Assembly: GCA_963691655.1 (NCBI GenBank)
Contig: OY829326.1
Coordinates: 9,846,878-9,910,877, forward strand
Origin: Toxonevra muliebris
Taxonomy: Eukaryota > Arthropoda > Insecta > Diptera > Pallopteridae
Length of the DNA: 64,000 nucleotides
Direction: 5' to 3'
The notes under the pieces were generated by a model, which was not told where the DNA came from, did no database searches, and saw only the letters and a list, made by a program, of their open reading frames with translations. Shown one piece after another: positions 40,464-55,400 of this stretch (position 1 is its first letter; the number at the start of each line of letters is the position of its first letter). The position numbers and the translations under genes were made by a program.

Positions 40464-43400
40464 CTCATATGTGTGTACAATACATACACACATCCATACA
40501 TATATACATACACGTATGTATTTTTATGCTGTTTGTTATCTCTCTGACACTCTCTCGTCGTCTAACTTACCGGAAATCCGTCCAAAGACCATGTAAATTG
40601 CGGCAGTGGATTTCCTGTTGCTACGCATTTCAATGATACTGTCGGTCCGGGTTGTAGTGTTTGCTCCGAAAACCAATAAAGCAATTCCGGTGAAGCATCT
40701 AAAATGAGATAAAGAAAAAGAAGAAAGAAAAAAACACTCACTTAAAAACATTGAGAAGAAAAGAAATCTAACAAATGCAAACAGAAAGCAAACGTAAAAA
40801 GCAAAAAAAACAATACGTAGCAATACGTTTGTGAACATGAAATGGAGTTTTCTTACTATTATATATTTTTTCTCGTATGGCTGTTCATGCGTTGCCACAA
40901 AAAAATCGAAACAAAAAATTGATTTGCATTTGAGTAAGCAAAGATTTTTGCTTGTTAAGGCACTACATGCTTATGTTAAGGACTTCTGAGAAACATACAA
41001 GAATTTTTTTTTCAAAATTCAGGATGAAAAAATAAGAAATGGAACAAATCTAGATACACCTATATGTATGAGAAACGCATGAATGTGGCATTCAAATGTT
41101 GCATGAAATAAGTTAAAATGCTTTCACTGGAAGTAATCAATGAAACTCTTGAAATATCAATAGCAATTTTGCTGTTTTTCTTGTATCTAAGTAAAGGTGA
41201 AATCAGAATTTTATATTTATAGACACTCAGAATAATAAAATTTATATCAAGCACTATTAAACGAGAAAGTTAGAGTAAGAATTGAGAGAGAATGTATAGC
41301 ATAGGACATTAGTACCATTAGTTCATCACAGAACGGAACTAGAAGTAATTTGTCAATCAACACAGTTTGCCATAACTCTAAATTTGACCCCAGTTTAGAG
41401 ATGCAAATTGTATTTGGTATATCACTGTAATAAGATCGACATGCAAGTTTCAGTCTTGATGCTAGTTTCTTCTATCTTTTTGACTGTGATGGATTCATAT
41501 GACTTTCTATGACTAGAAATAAAATTAGAAAAATCACAAATTTAAAACTTTGTACTAGATAATGTCTGCTTCTTGGAGCATCAGAGTTTGAATTTCTGAT
41601 TTTACGTTCAAGTCTTCAGTATTTATTATCAGTTCAGGAATTAGAGTTTGATGCTTTTAAGAAATGGCGCAACAAAACTGAAAATTAATAAATATAGCCT
41701 ATATTTTTATATACTATTTGAAAAATTATTAATGTAACTACAAATATTAAACGCACAAATACTTCTTTCCGATTTATCAAAATCGTTTACGCTGGAGATT
41801 ATTAAAATAAACTGTAATGTTTTACATTTGAAATCAACATAATTCAAATTACTTTTAGCTATTCAAGCGTAACATAAATATGTTTGGAACACGAACGGAA
41901 ATTGCTATACATTCTTTAAACCGAAAATTGTATTTATTTCCGCAGATACGCAAGCAGAGTAACAGCAGCATACGCTGCCTCAATAAAACGACAAACTTCC
42001 GTTTCAATCTTGTAATTTCAATGCGGATATAAATTTTTGTATTTATACACATACAAATGCCAAATATATAGAAATACAAAACAAAAAACAACAACATGAG
42101 AAGAAGAAGTAATAATGTTACAAATTGCACATATCGCTTTAAAAAGAAATCAGATATGGATACTGTTTGGACCGACCCTTCTCCTTCTCCAATTCAGCTT
42201 GAAACCTATAATGTGCTTTTTGTTGTTGTTGTATGTGTTTTTTCTCATTTTTTAACTAAACGACATTTACTCGTCTGCACCATATTTATATGCTCAGCTT
42301 ATTGACAGTTGATACCATAATGTGAGCTCATATGAGAGAAAGCACACACACACGCACACAGCAGATACACGAAGAGGGACATACATTTGCACATCTCCAT
42401 TCAGACACATACTCTCATATACATACACTCTACACACAATAACATTTTTAACGGATGTTGTAGCACTGAACTATGCCAATAAAATATCGAAATCAATTTC
42501 CGGTTTTTGCCTAAAAGCAAATCAAAACCGTTTCATTTGCGGTATATAGCGGGAGGAGACAGTAGTGAAGGGGGAGTATACGAAAAGATCGAAAAGCGGA
42601 AACGGGAAAAATGCCATATTCCAAGTCGAAAGATTTTACACAATGGGTGAAATGGCGAAAGTGAAGAAAGAAGAAGGGGCACGATAAGATTGTCTGTGTG
42701 TGTATGTGCGAGCGATTGTGTGGTAGTAAAAAGGCAATTTGCTAAATTAGAAAATAATGAAATGCAATTATGACACACATTTAAATTGTATATATGTGTG
42801 TAAGTGATAGATAAGTGTTTACATGTGTGTTTGTGTGTGTGCATAAGTAAGTGTTTGTATGGTTGTGTGTTTTTGCGGTAGTTTATTTGACGCTATGTGG
42901 TTTTTACTGCTAATAAATGAAAAGGAAGTAAGCACATACAGGCACATGCACATAAATACGAATGTATGTGTATGTGCATACTGTTTATATATGACAATCG
43001 GAAATGATAGTGGCTTATTCAAAATACACACACACTCACACACACAAATCAATACTTTCAATGTAAATTTAATTTGGCTTTAGTTTTGTGTATGCCATCA
43101 CATTTGTTGAATGCGTTAATACACACAAGCTACCCGCAGAGTTCTACACATATGCATAAATCTTTCTAACCAAATGCATGTGTGTGGAAATACGCAAGAT
43201 TCATGCGATTACTTTGTCTTAATATTCTTCTGTTTTGACGAAAATAAATGTGTTTTTAATGCGGGCATTTTAAATTACAGACATTTCAAATTAATCAGCT
43301 GAGTTTTCATACCTCCCAATTGTAATTCTGCTGTCGATTGTATTTGTTCCCATTCATTTGATACGAAGCATTGATACATGCCGGGATCATCTTTTTGCAC

Positions 43401-46400
43401 TTTCTTTATAATCAGTCTTGGTGGATCGGTGAGAATCTGTAAGAAATAAATCAAGTTGCCTAAAATTAATTATTATTTTTATTGAAGGTACATAAAGAAA
43501 TTTTGCATTTATTTCCTTTTTATAATTACACTAAAATTTTGTGCAAATATTTTTTCTTTAAAATAATGCTCATGTACGTTCGAACCGTGTTTACTCGAAA
43601 TAAAATTTTCAGACTTAAGCGGTTATTGTTTTTGACCACAGATATGTAGGTAAATAGAACTAAACAGCAATTTACATATGAATATAGATAACTTTGAAAA
43701 TTATACACTTTTTCCAATACATAGCAACAGATTATCTGCATACATATATAAATGAATGTTCACTATTGCTTGTTGGTGTGTTGAGAAACATTTGCAGTCG
43801 GTTTAGTAGATTATTGTGTCTGTAAATGCTTCATCTAGGTAATATCGATTGCAAGCTGCATACAAACTGAAAGGTGAAACCATTTTTAAATATAGAATCT
43901 CGTTCAAATACAAATTGTAGGGCAGTCGTCAACTCATTGGTGGTGACGAAAAGTCTGAACTATTTTAATGAAGTGCTTCAATTGAAGCGTTTTGTAATTT
44001 TGAAGATGAAAACCGAGGAATTATCGGCAAACTCAAGCAGTTAAATCATGCATTGGGTTGGGTTTAATACAGTTCTAGGTAGTCAGACAATTCATTTTTT
44101 CGGAGCAGTTTATGAAACAAAAAATTGTAATTCTATTTATTTTGTGTTTGAAATGGTAAATTCATCTCCTAACGAACTCAACGAGTTTTCATATATTTTT
44201 CACAATCTACAGCTCACTAAACTTAAAAAACGGATGAAAAATAAACAAATTTCAGCCAAAATGAATATTTTCCCAATTTTCCAATATTTTTAACTTGGAA
44301 TAACTTGATTTGTATACAAATATATATACTTTATTGTTCAGTAGGTAGATTTAATCAATAATGATTACATAAGGAGTTGAATTCCTTCCCAATTCTAAAT
44401 CTTTGTAATTATAGTTGGTAATCAAGATGTAATGGACAAAATTTTTGTCAGTTCCATTCTTGAGAATTGTAATTGGTAATTCACATTTGCAATTTCTCAG
44501 CAATGAATTTGAAAAATGTTCAATTCTATTCTTGGTGTAAATTATTCAATTCATTGTGGAAATGGAAAATGGTCTCGGAAACTAAGGAATTATTTTGACG
44601 CAACTACCGCTTACTTATTGGAATTCAAATCAAAAGGAATTAATTACTATTTTGTTCCTTTAGGGAATTGCATATTTTAAATTAAAAATCACAATTCAGT
44701 AATGGTAATTCCATTACTAAGGAACTGGACATGTTAGTTACCAATTAGGTTGGAAACAAAATTAATTCTATTATAGTTAAGGGATTAAAATGTCTGATTT
44801 TTTGAATTAAGCATGTAATTGTAATGGCATTTATTTTACCCAGCTTTGACAGTAGATCACCTTATTTTCTCAGGGTAGGCCAATAACTACTAAACCTTTT
44901 GAAAAACACAGCAAAATTTTTATAATATTTTGGATTAAAAAATGTCGTATTGGGAGAGAAATCACGTTTTAAAAACTTTCAAAATTGATGCATGCGCTTT
45001 GTTAATAATTTTTTAATTGTTTGAATTTCTTCTTTTTTTTTTGCATTTACCAGTTATAACAATTAAAATTATCCAATTAATTATAGCTTGCTTGTTAATA
45101 AATTGTTTAATTTGCTTGTCTATTTGCCCAATCATATATTTTACACAATAGCAAATAAAATGAAATCACTTTTAGTGAAGCACATGACCAAATAAATATT
45201 TTCATATATTTTTAATACAATATTAAATTCACACACAAAATCTTACCTCAACACGATTATCTCGTAGTATTGGTTTACCATCGTGCAACCAATTAACATC
45301 ATGCACAGGATGTCCGGACACAATGCATTGAAATTGTGCATCCTTATCGACATCAACCGTTTGTACTTGAGGCTGAAGATGAGCTGTTAATGGAGCTGAA
45401 ATCGATAATAAATACATACGAAAAAGAAAACATGTAATGAAAAGCAGCAAGGAGCGAACAAAATCAAAAGCAAAAATTTGAGTTTCACTAGTCTCAGTAG
45501 TAACTTATACAAACGACTAAAACTAAGTGAAGACATGTAACTCAAATTGACGTGGTAGCTGAAGCCATTACAGAAAAATATGATGTAGTACACAGTTGTT
45601 TAAGCCTCGATTACTTGCACATTTCTTGCTTAAATTGTATGAATACTTGCAAATTATTTTGCACAAGCTTTGAAAAAGCTTTTATGGCTGAAATAAATGT
45701 TATAAGAAATGCCTGTTTCTAGCGTTTTTCTGGTATGAATTAAAATTGCTAAAGATGTCATTAAATTCTTTTTAATTTATGCAAATAATAAAACATTTAT
45801 GCCTACACATCACTTTAATTTTATGCGTCTTTATTTTTACTTTTTTCTTATGAAAGTAAATGCGACTTTTCTTTGGTGTTTACAAATGGATATGTGGATA
45901 CACTCAACGAAAAATTTGTCAATTTAACATTTTTGAAAAATTCAAATAAATAAAGCGAAACTTTTTTATGCGTGATTGAGATAAGAAACACTTTACTTTT
46001 ACTTTGAGTAAAATTACGTCGAGCAGGATGCAACATTTATGGACACAAATCTGAGCGAACCTCGAGATACATTTTCGTACTTATTTTACAACGAAACAAA
46101 TTTGCTCACCACAAATTTGATATGCGCTCCAGACAATTCGTACTTAACCACTTCAAATGTGCGCACATGTCGTATCGATAATACTCTGTTTACTCTCCAC
46201 ATATGCAAGTTTAGATTGTGAACATACCAACTTGATCAAAAAGTTCCCGGAATAACCACCGTGTGGCGCTTCCATCGCTCCGATTTGAGTTCTGTTTTTT
46301 TTTTGTTAAGTTGGTACATTTGTTGTTGATATTCTCTAAATCTTAGCGTCATAGCTTGACATTTGCAAAAGTTACGTAGGCAAGAGTACATCTATCTCTG

Positions 46401-49400
46401 TGTGTGTTGGCGATTTTTTACAATTTTATTAAATTGTATTGTATTAAATTTTGCGTAAAAAACGGACTTAATAGTGCGCGAACGTTGGAAATGTTGGAAA
46501 AGTGTTTCGGCAACGATTCTCTTAAGAAAATGGTCGTTTACCAGTAGCACGAGTGGTTCAAAAGTGGTCGTGAATCAATCGAAGATGATGAACGCAGTGG
46601 CAGACCATCGACATCGAAAACCGATGAAAATGTTGATAAAGTAAAAGAAATTTTGGGCACTAACCGCAAATTAACCATCAGAGAGTATTATTTGGGCGTT
46701 ATAAGGCGTTTGCATGAAGTAATTCGTCGAAAGAGACCAGAATTGTGGATAGAAAACTCGTGGATTTTGCACCATAATAACGCACCGTCGCACAGTGCCA
46801 TCATTATTCGTAATTTTTTGACGAAAAATGCAACAAATACCATCCAACAGCCACCGAATTCACCTGATTTGGCTCCCTGTGACTTCTTTCTGTTCAATCG
46901 AGTTAAAAAACCATTATGGGGAACGCGTTTCAGCAGCCGAGAGGAAGTAATGGAAAAATCGCAGGAAGCACTGATGGACTTACCGAAAACGGAATATAAA
47001 AAATGTTTCGTGGATTGGATCAAGCGCTGGCATAAGTGTGTTGCAGTCGATGGGGATTACTTTGAAGGGGACAATATAGATTTAGATGAATAAATTTGTA
47101 TTTTTAATTTTCTGAATAAATTCCGGGAACATTTAATCAAGGTGGTATACGCGTAAGCGATATTAGTCCTTATTTAAGTACTTGCTCAAAAAGTGTTTGT
47201 ATATAATAATGTTATAACGCTTTGGAAAAGTATATCTCAACATATTTCCTTCATTTTAATTTGGAACAATTCAAAATGGATTTATGGAGACCGTGGAAGT
47301 CCCCGTAGAAGAAATTTTTTATTAATTATTTTATAAGAAAAATAACGAAAACCCGTAAACTAAATGTTAATAAATGTTTTGTATATTTTGCGATCTTCTT
47401 TCAATCCAAATATCTCCGGTGCTGCCTTTGAAACTCAAAAAATACCAAGCCTAAAAAAAAGTACATAGAAAAGTTTCACTTTTACGTTTCTATGGCATAT
47501 TTGGATTGTTCTGTAATTTTATTGGCTGGTGCTCAGATGGAGTATAAAATTCAGGCTTTACGAATTATTTAAAATTAATTATGCTTACAAATCAGATTTG
47601 TAATGATTTAGAAATTAGAAACTTTGCATTTGAACACACCTAAAAAATTGATGTTTTTGATTTAACAAAGTTTTTTCTTTTTGTTTTTAGAGTGTATGTA
47701 TTTGAAGCTCACCTGTGACAGTTAATGACACTTGAATTGTCTCTTCGCCAGCGGTGTTATTCACCCAGCACAGATACTTGCCGCTGTCCTCGAGACGTGC
47801 CTGCAAATGAAATATGTGAATGTTAGAAAACAAAGAAAAATACTCACGCACACACATAGAGAAAAAAAAAAAGAGAAAATAAAATATAGGAAAAATAAAA
47901 GTGAGAAGAGTAAATTTGTGCAACTTTAAAATGTAGTAGAACAAATTACTTAAGTGAAAAATTCAAGTCAAGTAAATATCAGCAGTAATTAATTAAATTC
48001 CAGCAATATAAGCAACAACTTCAACAACAACAATAACAATATTATTATTCTTATCAACAAACATGATGAACTCCATCAACTCATCAGTTTTGTTTTTATT
48101 TTGCGTAATTTTGTAAATATTTCGCTTGATTTCCTTCCTTGCTGCTTCTTCCCTTCATTACTCACTAGTTACAACAATTAATACTTTGAACTACTGTCAG
48201 ATATTATTGTTGCCACTGTTGATTGTGAATGTTGTTGTTGTTGTTGCTGCTGTTACTACTGTTTGCTATTCACTTAATTATTTCCATGCATCGAATGATA
48301 TAGCAAAGGAATGCGCGCATATCCTTTTAGCAGTAGGCAGCAGCGCGAGAGAGAAAAAGAGTCAGCATACAGTGCAAGTCAGCGACAGCGGCATCGGCAT
48401 CGGTATCAGCAGCCTTTGAACCAATTCACTTGACTTGACTTTGTTTTCTTTGAAATTTTTTAATTAAATCAACTTTCAACTTGTTCAGCTCAGTTCAGCA
48501 CCGCCCCCTTCCCAACCCATATACATACATACACAAACAGAAAAGTATGTGTGTTGAGAATGCGAGTGCAAGTGAATTACCTTGGTTATTTTTAACAATC
48601 CAGCAGATACAATTGTAATACGTTCACTCAGTTGCAATGGCAACAGTTGCTCGTTCTCCTCCTTGAACCAGCTGCAATGATGTGTAGAAATTAAATAAAC
48701 GAAAATGGTTAAAATTAAATGCAAAGCTGTAGATACGCATTCATATGTACAATGTACGTGCATACGCACTCTCTCCCTCTCTCTTATTACCTTTCTTACA
48801 CACTTGATTCATTTATTCATAACTCTCTCCCGAACACACCAAACCCACCAACAAATATTTCAAAGCACTCATACACATACAGCCTACAACTGATTACTAC
48901 TATTATGGAACAATAGACCAGGGATGGCCTAGGCCGAGCTTTTTGCATACATTCTTGTTGAATTGTATTGAGTGTGTGTGTGCGTGCTCGGACTCAAGTA
49001 CTCACTACTGAAGCGCTTTTTCTATAGCGGCAGTATTTATTTTGCATTTTAATGCAACTCTCTTGGTTACCCGAGTGTAAATATTTTTTATTTTATTATT
49101 ATTTTACATTTTTTTAAACATAAAAATTAAGATTTTATTTTCATTACTGTTGGTTGTTTGGTTTGCAACAATTGCATTGTACTCATATTGCATCACATTG
49201 CCATCGCCTTGCATCGTATTGCACTACAACAATTGCTTCGTTGATTTACGGCCAAACTCAATAATCCAGAAATAATATCGTATTTCACTTTAAATATTTA
49301 CATTTTTTCCGAGTATTGTTTAATTTTAATTAAATATCGAAAAAAATAAAAACCAAAAGCAATTGAAAGCCATTTTGAAGTCGCACATGTGATTGAAATT

Positions 49401-52400
49401 AAATCTTTTGAAGATAAATCAATATTGCCTCAAAGAAATGTTGAAATTAAACATATTTTACAACATAATAGAGTCATTCCATATGAAATCGTCTGAAAAA
49501 TAAAAGTTTTCGTTGCTGCTCTATTTTAGATCTTGTTCAAACTTTGAGAGAATCTTATTTTTGGTCATGAAATTTTCTCAAGATTTGAAAATGGAGATTT
49601 TTATACTTTCCTATTTAATTAACGATACCTTCATGTTTGAGATGGCGTTCTAAAGCTGAAAGATATTAGCTGCTTACATTCAATAGTAGATAACACGAGG
49701 CTGTTGAATGTAAGCAGCTAATGTTTCTCAGAGATAGAGTACACATTTAAAAAAAAAATAAACTTACGATGGAGTGGTTCAAATCTTTTAATTCGCGCTG
49801 GCGGGAAGTGAAGCATGAGAACACATTATGCCGTCGGATTTCCTTCTTTGTAACCCTAAAGAAGATTCCCACAATGTTTAGGCAAAATCTGAAGTGACTT
49901 GACTTTGCCGACTACACGATTTTATATTTAATGACTCAATAGAAAAAAGTAGAGACAAAGAGAGAGAGAGAAATAAAAGTTACCCTCATGCTTTTTCACT
50001 TCTTATACTTATGAGATCTCAGTCGAACAGGCAGGTCATAAGAAAAATTATTTTAAATGTGCTAAAATCAAGAGAAAAGATTAAATTAAGTTCTGCGTGA
50101 TTTGAATATCAAGATACACTTTGAACGAGACCAAGTAGGGATATATTTCACTGTATTATTTTTAAGGTTAGATACAGTAACCACCCATGCTTTTTTAATA
50201 CCATTTCATATATGACTTCGGCAGAAGGGTTTTGTTCCCAGTATATCTCAAACGCTGGAGTATTGGCCAATAAAAAACAGAATAAATGCGAAAAGGTTGT
50301 CTTGCGATTGAAGTCGTTTATTACTTCGCCTAACAATCAAAGTATAACATTTGAATACTATTTTACGAGCTACAAGTTAATATGTCGTTAGTTGGAATTA
50401 TACGAGAACATTTTACATTTAATGCTTCATTAAAGTCTGTGGAGAAAATTAACAAGAAAATTATGTTGTTTATTGTTAAGAAATTTCAATTTTCTATCAA
50501 ATCATTATTCTACCTTAAGGAAACCTTCAGGTCTAGATTTTTAAAAAAATTGATTTTTTTTATATTTCAAAAGTATAGGCTTTTAAAAATGTACTGTGAA
50601 ATTTTCGTATCAAAATTTCCGGTATTTCGACTTCTACAGCTTATTTAGCAGGTGACCGCAGAAGCAGGTAAAAGGGCAGACTGAGGTTTAAACTCATTTG
50701 TCTCGAAACTATATTTTTCTGCACGGTGGGACATTTAAAAACAAATTTTACTATATTATTCAGAAAACCAGTGCTTATCGCAGGAACTAAAAATAATTTT
50801 CTACGTTGAATACTTCTTACTTTTTACAAACAAAAAGTAGTGAAAAAACGGTCTGTTTTCGTAGACCAGAAGTTCCCCTTAATTAAATTATTTCTAGCAA
50901 GTTGTCATGATAATGTCAAAATGAATAGAAAAATACAGCAATAGGATGGGTTCAGTGCGATGAATAACTATTGCATTTGAATCCGTCAGAAAGAGTTATA
51001 TTATATATATATTATATTAAGCATTTCTCATAAACACAATTGACACCACCTTGGGTAATATCTAAAAAAAAAATCTGATGATGAAGCAATACAAATTTCG
51101 CCTTACCACATAGTACATAGTAGACACAAAACTGTTCATGAAGCAACAAATTTTGGGGGCATAATGAACAGCCAATAATGTTGGCAAATCGAAAAGTAAC
51201 AGCGAAATTAAGTTTATACAAATTTTGGAAATAAAATAATATCTTATGGTTCCAAAAGGTCTTGAAATTCTCGAAATTTTGAATATAAATTACAATTTTT
51301 TAAATGACAATGCAGATGGGCAATAAATTTACTATTGATGTTGGTAGATTTAACCTATTAAATTTCTCTGTGTTCTGAAAAACTCATATCCTTTTACGTA
51401 GAAAATGAACCTAAGCAATTCATTATAATTTCACACGTAACTATAGTGGCAGAGTGAGTTTCCAAGCATTGAATATATTTCTGCATAATAATCTCGTTTG
51501 GTATACAAAATATGCGCCAAAGTCACTGACTGACGTCATGAATGCACAAGGACTCGTATATATACAAAGTAAGAAAGCGTTGAAAATGACGCGGGCACAC
51601 AAACAAAAAAATAATAATACTCATACTTGCAGTAGGTACTCAAAATAAAGCCCCGCTGCGAAATGCATATGGGAAATGAATGAGCAACTAGGTGCAAAAT
51701 GAAGCAAATGAAATTTTGTATGCACTCTGGAGTAGCGAAACGAACAGAATGGAGTGGGCATGATATGTGGTAGAGTATGATAACTTAGAGCGTAAACCTC
51801 GATGCGCTTTCATGCATCACGATACATACTTTGAATTTGTGTGTTTGTGATTCTTTTTACATCTTACCACTCTCGGAATATCTTCATTGTTACAGCGATT
51901 CAGTTTTTATATTTTGTTGGCTGTTCCCTTTTTTAGTTTTTTACTTTTTGTTTACTTATGTACTATGAAGGACATAAACGTAATTTTCTATTGTAGTCTC
52001 TTGTGCATGCCTCCATACATACAGTCAAAAAGGCAGGCAGACAAGCTGGTCAGGCAGTCAGTGAGATAGTCAAGCATACTCTAGTAGCATTGCATGCATG
52101 CATGCATTCATAGAAAAGCAAGCGAGCGAGTAGTGTCCTTCTGTGCTTCTGCAGCTCATAAAATTTTCAAGATACGCTGTGCATTCTGTCCTGTGTAGTT
52201 GCGTTCGTTGCGCTATATGCTTCACATGCCTCACATGATGACAGGACTGAGGCAGCAGCATCAGTAGAAGCATGACTTTCGCTCGCTCGCGTTGCATACA
52301 TAAGTAACAAAATGACAACGAACCGAAGCGAACTTTTGTTTTCTTTAGCGTATTCTATTTGTTTTTATTTAAATTTCTCTGCTTTCCCGCCATACTCCAC

Positions 52401-55400
52401 TTGATTTTTTTAATTCATATGCAAATTTAGTTGTGAACGTGTATTTAATAAGCTTTTTCGCACACACACACACACATACTCATTCAAACAAATGAAAATT
52501 TTTGGTGTGAAAAAGGAAAAGTTTTTTCTCATAACAAATTTTTATTAGGTCAGAAACTTACTGCACGCTAACACTTTGTGTTTTTGTTTTGCGGAAATGA
52601 TAAAGGGACATGCAAGATTTTTAGTTAAGCCTTAACTTAATTGCGTTTGGGGTGAGGGGAGTTGAGTCGAGGTTGAGGGCATTGTGAATATTACAAGTAT
52701 TTGTTTGGTAGCTTTTCTGTGTTAATTGTCAATATGTAATAATAGTAACCTTTTGTTTTACAAGAACATATCGTACAAATAATAAAGCTTATGTTTATAT
52801 ACAAGACTAGGTTGATGTATGCCATTATGTTGCTATAATGTCTTGATGATGAAACCTTTTGATTTTTGTTGCTCTTGTGTTCATTTACCACTTTTCTTTG
52901 CGCCTTTTTGTTCTCAGTTGACCCACAATAATTATTATTAGTTAGTTGATACTCAGCTCTTTTACTCCCAAAAGTTTTTGTTCATTTCGATGTTAGTTTT
53001 CAATTAAAATTAACCTTTCACCTTTTTTTAGGTCAACATGCTCACATTCTAATAGCAATTTAATTTTTTTTCATGTAGTATTTAAATTTAATGAGGCTTT
53101 CTTTGTAATAATAATAATATTAAATTTTTGAGAGGATTTTTCTATTTCACAATGGAATTTAAGATTATTACAACTAAATTTTAAAACAAAGTTAAAAGTC
53201 ACATGTAGAATGAAAATACTCTACTTTTTTAAAATTTTGCTGAAATTTTATCCTCAAATATTAAAATAGCAGCATCTACGAGTTGTCTTAAAGTCCATTC
53301 TCCAGCGTCACTATTCCAATGAAATGCATTCAAATTGGGCACTAGCTTAACTTCTAAAGGCTTCTAAGAACTTTTTCCGGAAAATTATTAGCAACTTTAT
53401 ATTACTAGCAATTGGTTTTGATACGTTATATATAAATTATATTCATCCAGCAATTCATAAAAAACATAAAACTTCCAATGTATAAACATTTTTTAAATAA
53501 AATTTATGAAAAAAAAAATTTAAGCTTTACTTTCATGCTGCCATTTTTAGTTCATCTACGATGCAAACTTTGCAATTTGAATTAAAACATTCTTCTACTT
53601 AAACATGGAAGTACATAAAGTTTAATTTTCTCACACATGTATAATTTAAACTTTACAAGTATTTTCGCTGTTAACTTGGCGGCTGTAGAGCTCATACACC
53701 ATCACATACACATAAAGAAGTACAAGTATTGTATACTCCCTTCTGCCTGTTATACTAATCCATTTCCTCATACCACACACACACACACGCACACATACTT
53801 AGGCAGTCGTACCTCAATGCTTGTATGTCATTTTGTTAAATTTTAAACATTTCATGTTCATACATAAACTCAAACAACTTCTCATGCATTTATAAAATAT
53901 CACAGCGCACATGTGTTCGCTTGATGATGTTTATAATAATGATGATGACGATGCTGATCATAATGATAAAGAACTAGAAGGTAAAACTCACCGATATGTT
54001 GGCACCGGATGTCCTTGAGCAATACATGGCAATGTTGTCTGCCCATTAAGCACGACATGCCGCATTGAATGCTTCTCAACGTTTATACGTGGCTGTACCA
54101 TACCCTTGGGCTCTGTTACAATAATACGTCCGGGATATGTTGAAATTTGTATTTCACCTGGAAAAAAGAAATGACAGACATATACTTATATAAAAACATG
54201 AGCACACACATATAAATAAAGTATGAAAAAAAGGAGTAGCGTGTAAAAAATAAATATTCGTGTAAATTCTTTAGTAGACATTTATGATGTCTATAATACA
54301 ACGCCATCATTGTACATTTTCTATTGCATACTTTTAGGCTTTCATTATTATTTATACTTCAACTTGTATGCGAAAGTAATAATATTGCTTAAAATTAATT
54401 TTAATGTGCAGCGTTAATGAACATGCACGAAATGTGTATTCTTAATTTATGGTGGTAGTTGTCAGCTTTAAACCACACTCTTTCACCTCACCCTTACTTC
54501 ATACACACCCTTGCAATATCATAATTTTATTGAGCATGTTTTAATTATTGCACAAAATATTTTAAACAAAATTCATTAAAATCGAAATTATGTCAAAATG
54601 TTGTTGTTACGTAGGGCAATAGTAGAAACAGCAATTGCGTGAGTGGGTTGCAATGCATGCCAGCAGTTGGCATTTACGATATTATGGTTGTCCTTTTAAT
54701 TACCAACACGCATGCAAAACTATGCACATGCACACACATGCACGCATATTTTCAGAGATATTGCTCAATGCTATTCTTGTTGTTGTTGCTGCTGTTGGCG
54801 TTAGTGTTGATATAATTGAGGATGCTTTAAATCATGTTTGAACATTTCCCTTCATTTATTTCTCTTAACACAACAGGACGCCTCCCACTCTGGTGTTTTG
54901 GTTTTGAACGCTCTTGCTTTAGCCATAATAGCTACCGATTTAATTGTTAAGCTATTTGAATTTTAATATTTGAAGCACTCTATTAGTAGCATAGCTTAGG
55001 TTGGGTACATTACGAGTTTCCACTTAATTATGTGTGGGTATTTAATCAATAGTTTTCATTTTCATTATTTAACAATAATATTTTCATACAGATATTTATG
55101 CACTTGTATATGCCCAAAGGGTTTTCAAAAGGAATTTATAATCTTTTTAAACAAGTACTCCTATATATACTTTGAAATATATAAAGAATAATGAAATAGG
55201 TAGAGCCAAAATTAAATAGCGGTCCAGGAATTTCTTAAGATAAGTAAGAGGATTTCAATTTTTTGTTCCTTAAATAAATTTCTATCGTCTGTTAAGACTG
55301 GCGTTGTCCGCATATCTACTTGGACTATCAGCGGTCAATCGACCGCATAACATGTTTCTAACAAAATGGTTTAATTAAACAGATTCCAGGAATAGAACAA

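Larger units (their letters stand above)
45396..47712 (-). other. Dscam intron w5-w6
   Basis: 2.3 kb; contains the complete mariner remnant at 46227-47145. The flanks are plain AT-rich DNA. Confidence 0.65.

Noticed and set aside
42533..43083. Open frames with HTHT and VCVC patterns
   Set aside because: Translated CA/TG microsatellites.
48126..48419. 97-codon open frame with V-rich run
   Set aside because: Trinucleotide (GTT) repeat translation in an intron; no motif.
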